DNA of 64,000 bases, taken from the NCBI RefSeq assembly GCF_014172375.1, contig NZ_WNXD01000002.1, forward strand, positions 310,001 through 374,000, in the 5' to 3' direction. Positions within the stretch are counted from its first letter, which is position 1. Each line of letters opens with the position of its first letter. Position numbers and translations under genes: made by a program. The stretch comes from Pedobacter planticolens (GTDB taxonomy: Bacteria > Bacteroidota > Bacteroidia > Sphingobacteriales > Sphingobacteriaceae). Under the pieces are notes generated by a model. It worked only from the letters and a program-made list of their open reading frames with translations. It ran no database searches and was not told where the DNA came from. Positions 61,254 through 64,000 of the stretch are shown one piece after another.

Positions 61254-63569
61254 TTATTTTTTAGCTATTCTATTTAAAATTCCTCTTCTTTTTGTATTTA
61301 ATGTTTCTTCTTTTCCTTGCACATCTAAAACGGCAATGGTAATCATATTTACGATTTCTCTTACCGAACTACCTAATTGTACAATGTGAACAGGTTTTTT
61401 TAATCCTAATAAAATTGGACCTACAGCTTCTGCTCCACCTAATTCTTGTAAAAGTTTATAGGCAATATTTCCAGATTCTAAATTTGGAAAAACTAATGTA
61501 TTTGCTGGTTCATCTGCCAAACGGCTAAAAGGAAAATTCTCTTTTAACATGTCATTATTAATAGCAAAATTCCCTTGCATATCACCATCTACTATAATAT
61601 TTGGATGTTTTTCATGTAATATTTTAACTGCTTGTCTCACTTTTTCTGGAACTGTTCCCTCATTAGAGCCAAAGTTAGAATACGATAATAATGCGATACG
61701 TGGTTGGATATTAAACTTCCGCACCGATTTTTCTAACAATAATGTTAAATCTACTAATTCTTGAGCAGTTGGGTCTACATTTACTGTAGTATCACCAAAA
61801 AATACTGGTCCTTTTTCAGTCATCATCATGTACATACCTGCTACACGATTTACGCCTTCTTCTGTCCCTATTACTTGCAAAGCAGGTTTAATGGTAGAAA
61901 CGTAATTTTTTGTTAAGCCAGAAATCATGGCATCGGCTTCGCCAAATTCTACCATAGATGCGCCGAAGTAATTTCTATCGCGTAACAGTTTGTGAGCTTC
62001 AAATAATGTAACTCCTCTACGCTGTCTTTTATTGTAAAGTGATTCAGCGTATTTTTTCATGCGTTCTGGCTCTAATGCTGGTTCAATAATTTGAACTCCA
62101 TCAAGTTCCAAAGCATTTTCATCTATAATTTGCTGTATAACTTCTTTATTCCCTAATAAAATAGGAATAGCAATATTATCATCTTTAACAATTTGAGCGG
62201 CTTTTAAAATTTTATAATTATCCGCTTCTGCGAAAACTACACGTTTTGGTGAGGATTTCGCTTTGTTTGTAATGGCACGCATAATTGAATCATCCATACC
62301 TAAACGACGTTTCAATTCTTCTGCATAAGCATCCCAATCTGTAATCGTTTTACGTGCAACACCAGATTCGATTGCTGCTTTTGCAACCGCCATAGAAACG
62401 TTGGTCATTAAACGAAAATCCATTGGTTTTGGAATGATATATTCTTTTCCAAATTTAATATTACGGGCATTATATGCCATATTCACTGCTTCTGGAACAG
62501 TTTTTCTAGCTAATTCTGCGATAGCACGAACCGCAGCGATTTTCATTTCTTCATTAATACTTGTTGCTCTAACATCTAAAGCGCCTCTAAAAATATAAGG
62601 GAAACCCAATACGTTGTTCACTTGATTTGGATAATCTGAACGGCCAGTTGCCATAATCAAATCCTTACGGGAACTTATAGCTAAATCGTACGCAATTTCT
62701 GGATTTGGATTTGCCATTGCAAAAACGATAGGATTTTTAGCCATCGATTTTAACATTTCCGCAGTCACACAATCTGCTGATGAAAGTCCGATAAATACAT
62801 CCGAATCTTTTAAAGCTTCTTCCAGCGTATCAAGTTTACGAGTTGTTGCAAACTCTCTTTTTATGGCATCTAAATTCTCTCTATCGTGACGAATAACACC
62901 AGTTCTATCGCACATTACGATATTTTCTTTTTTCGCACCTAAAGAAACATACAGGCGAGAACAAGAAATAGCAGCGGCACCAGCTCCGTTAACTACAATT
63001 TTAACTTTATCTATTTTTTTCTTTTGTAAATCGCAGGCGTTTAATAATGCGGCCGCAGAAATTATAGCGGTACCGTGTTGGTCATCATGCATTACTGGAA
63101 TATTCATTTCCTCTTTTAGTCGGCGTTCAATTTCAAAACACTCAGGTGCTTTGATATCTTCTAAATTTACACCGCCAAAAGTTGGCTCCAACGCTTTAAC
63201 TATTTTTACAAAATCATCTACATTTTTAGTATCGAGTTCTAAGTCGAAAACGTCAATATCAGCGAAGATTTTAAACAACAAACCTTTACCTTCCATTACA
63301 GGCTTACCTGCTTCCGGACCAATATCCCCTAAACCTAAAACTGCTGTACCATTACTAATTACAGCAACCAAATTGCCTTTAGCCGTGTATTTGTACACAT
63401 CATCTTTATTTTCTGCAATTTTTAAACAAGGCTCAGCCACACCTGGCGAATATGCCAACGTTAAATCTCTTTGTGAAGAATATGGTTTGGTAGGTACAAC
63501 CTGAATTTTGCCTGGTCGTCCTTGCGAGTGGTAATCTAAAGCGTCTTGTTTTCTATTCGTTTTACTCAT
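61254..63569 (-). CDS. maeB: NADP-dependent malic enzyme with phosphotransacetylase domain
   Basis: 771 aa from the ATG at 63569 (MSKTNRKQDALDYHSQG). The malic domain (1-about 420) has YSPGVAEPC, the metal-binding DDQHGTA and an NAD(P) loop GAGAAAISC. The C-terminal phosphate acetyltransferase-like domain (about 430-771) resembles PTA but lacks activity in known MaeB, where it mediates acetyl-CoA control. Converts malate to pyruvate. Confidence 0.96.
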   Translation of the reverse strand: MSKTNRKQDALDYHSQGRPGKIQVVPTKPYSSQRDLTLAYSPGVAEPCLKIAENKDDVYKYTAKGNLVAVISNGTAVLGLGDIGPEAGKPVMEGKGLLFKIFADIDVFDLELDTKNVDDFVKIVKALEPTFGGVNLEDIKAPECFEIERRLKEEMNIPVMHDDQHGTAIISAAALLNACDLQKKKIDKVKIVVNGAGAAAISCSRLYVSLGAKKENIVMCDRTGVIRHDRENLDAIKREFATTRKLDTLEEALKDSDVFIGLSSADCVTAEMLKSMAKNPIVFAMANPNPEIAYDLAISSRKDLIMATGRSDYPNQVNNVLGFPYIFRGALDVRATSINEEMKIAAVRAIAELARKTVPEAVNMAYNARNIKFGKEYIIPKPMDFRLMTNVSMAVAKAAIESGVARKTITDWDAYAEELKRRLGMDDSIMRAITNKAKSSPKRVVFAEADNYKILKAAQIVKDDNIAIPILLGNKEVIQQIIDENALELDGVQIIEPALEPERMKKYAESLYNKRQRRGVTLFEAHKLLRDRNYFGASMVEFGEADAMISGLTKNYVSTIKPALQVIGTEEGVNRVAGMYMMMTEKGPVFFGDTTVNVDPTAQELVDLTLLLEKSVRKFNIQPRIALLSYSNFGSNEGTVPEKVRQAVKILHEKHPNIIVDGDMQGNFAINNDMLKENFPFSRLADEPANTLVFPNLESGNIAYKLLQELGGAEAVGPILLGLKKPVHIVQLGSSVREIVNMITIAVLDVQGKEETLNTKRRGILNRIAKK

Positions 63570-63590
63570 AAAATACTTTTTGGTAACAGG

Positions 63591-63598
63591 CAAAGTTA
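63591..63598 (-). promoter_or_regulatory. maeB -7 box
   Basis: Minus strand TAACTTTG, 21 bp before the start codon. The -33 element is weak (TTA). Confidence 0.55.
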
Positions 63599-63722
63599 CA
63601 ATTATTTTTATGGTAATATATCTGTTTTTTTAGTGTTCTATGAGCTACAGAACACGGTAAGAATTAGAAAAGTAAGCTAATGAATTGTTCTTTAATGAAA
63701 AATAATTTCTTGAAATAGAAGC

Positions 63723-64000
63723 CTAACCTTTAATCTTCAATACCATACCTGGTTGTAAAGTAGCTTTTGTTAATCGGTTAACTTTTTTAATGTTTGCAAC
63801 AGTTGCTCCTTCAAATTTTTCGGCTATGCCAGATAAAGTATCTCCAAGTTTAACTTTATAGGTAATGTAACTTGATTTTATTGACGGTTTTGGTGCTGAT
63901 GGAGCTCCATAAATTTTTAACTTTTGACCAGGAATAACGGTATTGCTTTTCAAATTATTCCAAACTTTTAAATCTTGTACTTCTACGTGATATTGATTAG
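63723..64000 (-). CDS. LysM-repeat protein, C-terminal part (5' end off window)
   Basis: The frame is open to the right edge, with stop at 63723. Two LysM units are visible: the end of one (WNNLKSNTVIPGQKLKIYG), a Pro/Ser/Ala linker, then a full one (YITYKVKLGDTLSGIAEKF to LQPGMVLKIKG). LysM binds peptidoglycan. Repeated LysM at the C-terminus suggests a cell-wall hydrolase such as MltD, but the catalytic part is outside. There is no internal ATG, so the start must be further right. Confidence 0.8.
   Translation of the reverse strand, partial: NQYHVEVQDLKVWNNLKSNTVIPGQKLKIYGAPSAPKPSIKSSYITYKVKLGDTLSGIAEKFEGATVANIKKVNRLTKATLQPGMVLKIKG

Overview
The window is a piece of a Bacteroidota chromosome, most likely Sphingobacteriaceae (Pedobacter-like). 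The evidence is low GC, an A-rich region instead of a Shine-Dalgarno site before most starts, many promoters of the Bacteroidota type (TTG or TTTG, about 20 bp, TAnnTTTG), SprA of the type IX secretion system next to gcvH and vanZ, a CarboxypepD_reg-like outer membrane barrel protein, and intergenic REP-like repeats typical of the phylum.

Layout. 1-2435: end of an integrative mobilizable element (partial MobC-like gene, inverted repeats that could be oriT, small ORF, excisionase-like HTH protein, IntDOT-like tyrosine recombinase) abutting the 3' side of tRNA-Glu(TTC), then initiator tRNA-Met. 2744-5160: ribosome-assembly GTPases era and der. 5161-5427: repeat island. 5428-11417: GNAT acetyltransferase, histidine decarboxylase-like enzyme, S41 protease, murQ, an unknown acidic protein and a Bax inhibitor-1 protein. 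11500-16478: SAM-I riboswitch, metH, metF. 16566-21976: minus-strand thr operon (leader peptide, terminator, thrA, DinB-like gene, thrB, thrC) under apparent ribosome-mediated attenuation. 21977-23278: 1.3 kb with no convincing gene but several repeat structures. 23279-26067: rsgA, dtd, a MazG-like protein, then the HIT and greA genes on the other strand. 26294-33342: M1 peptidase, membrane protein, OsmC, D-2-hydroxyacid dehydrogenase, rsmA, pdxA, sulfurtransferase, small unknown. 33475-38243: DUF177, rpmF, plsX, fabH, accB, accC, a classical fatty-acid initiation cluster. 38324-45080: tatC, rpiB, M28 peptidase, LutB-like Fe-S protein, fused 2-oxoacid dehydrogenase E1. 45081-45697: second large repeat island. 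45698-49430: lipoprotein, SprT-like protein, feoB, feoA. 49566-64000: outer membrane barrel protein, vanZ-like, gcvH, sprA, ruvA, maeB, partial LysM protein.

Most genes are core metabolism and housekeeping. The more unusual content is regulatory or repetitive: a Thr/Ile-rich thr leader peptide with terminator and antiterminator, a terminator-like hairpin in the greA leader, the metH SAM-I riboswitch followed by an odd repeat hairpin, two unrelated intergenic arrays with an exact 21-bp period, a dispersed element with REP hairpins nested in it, and spacers that each carry hairpins made of short repeated words.
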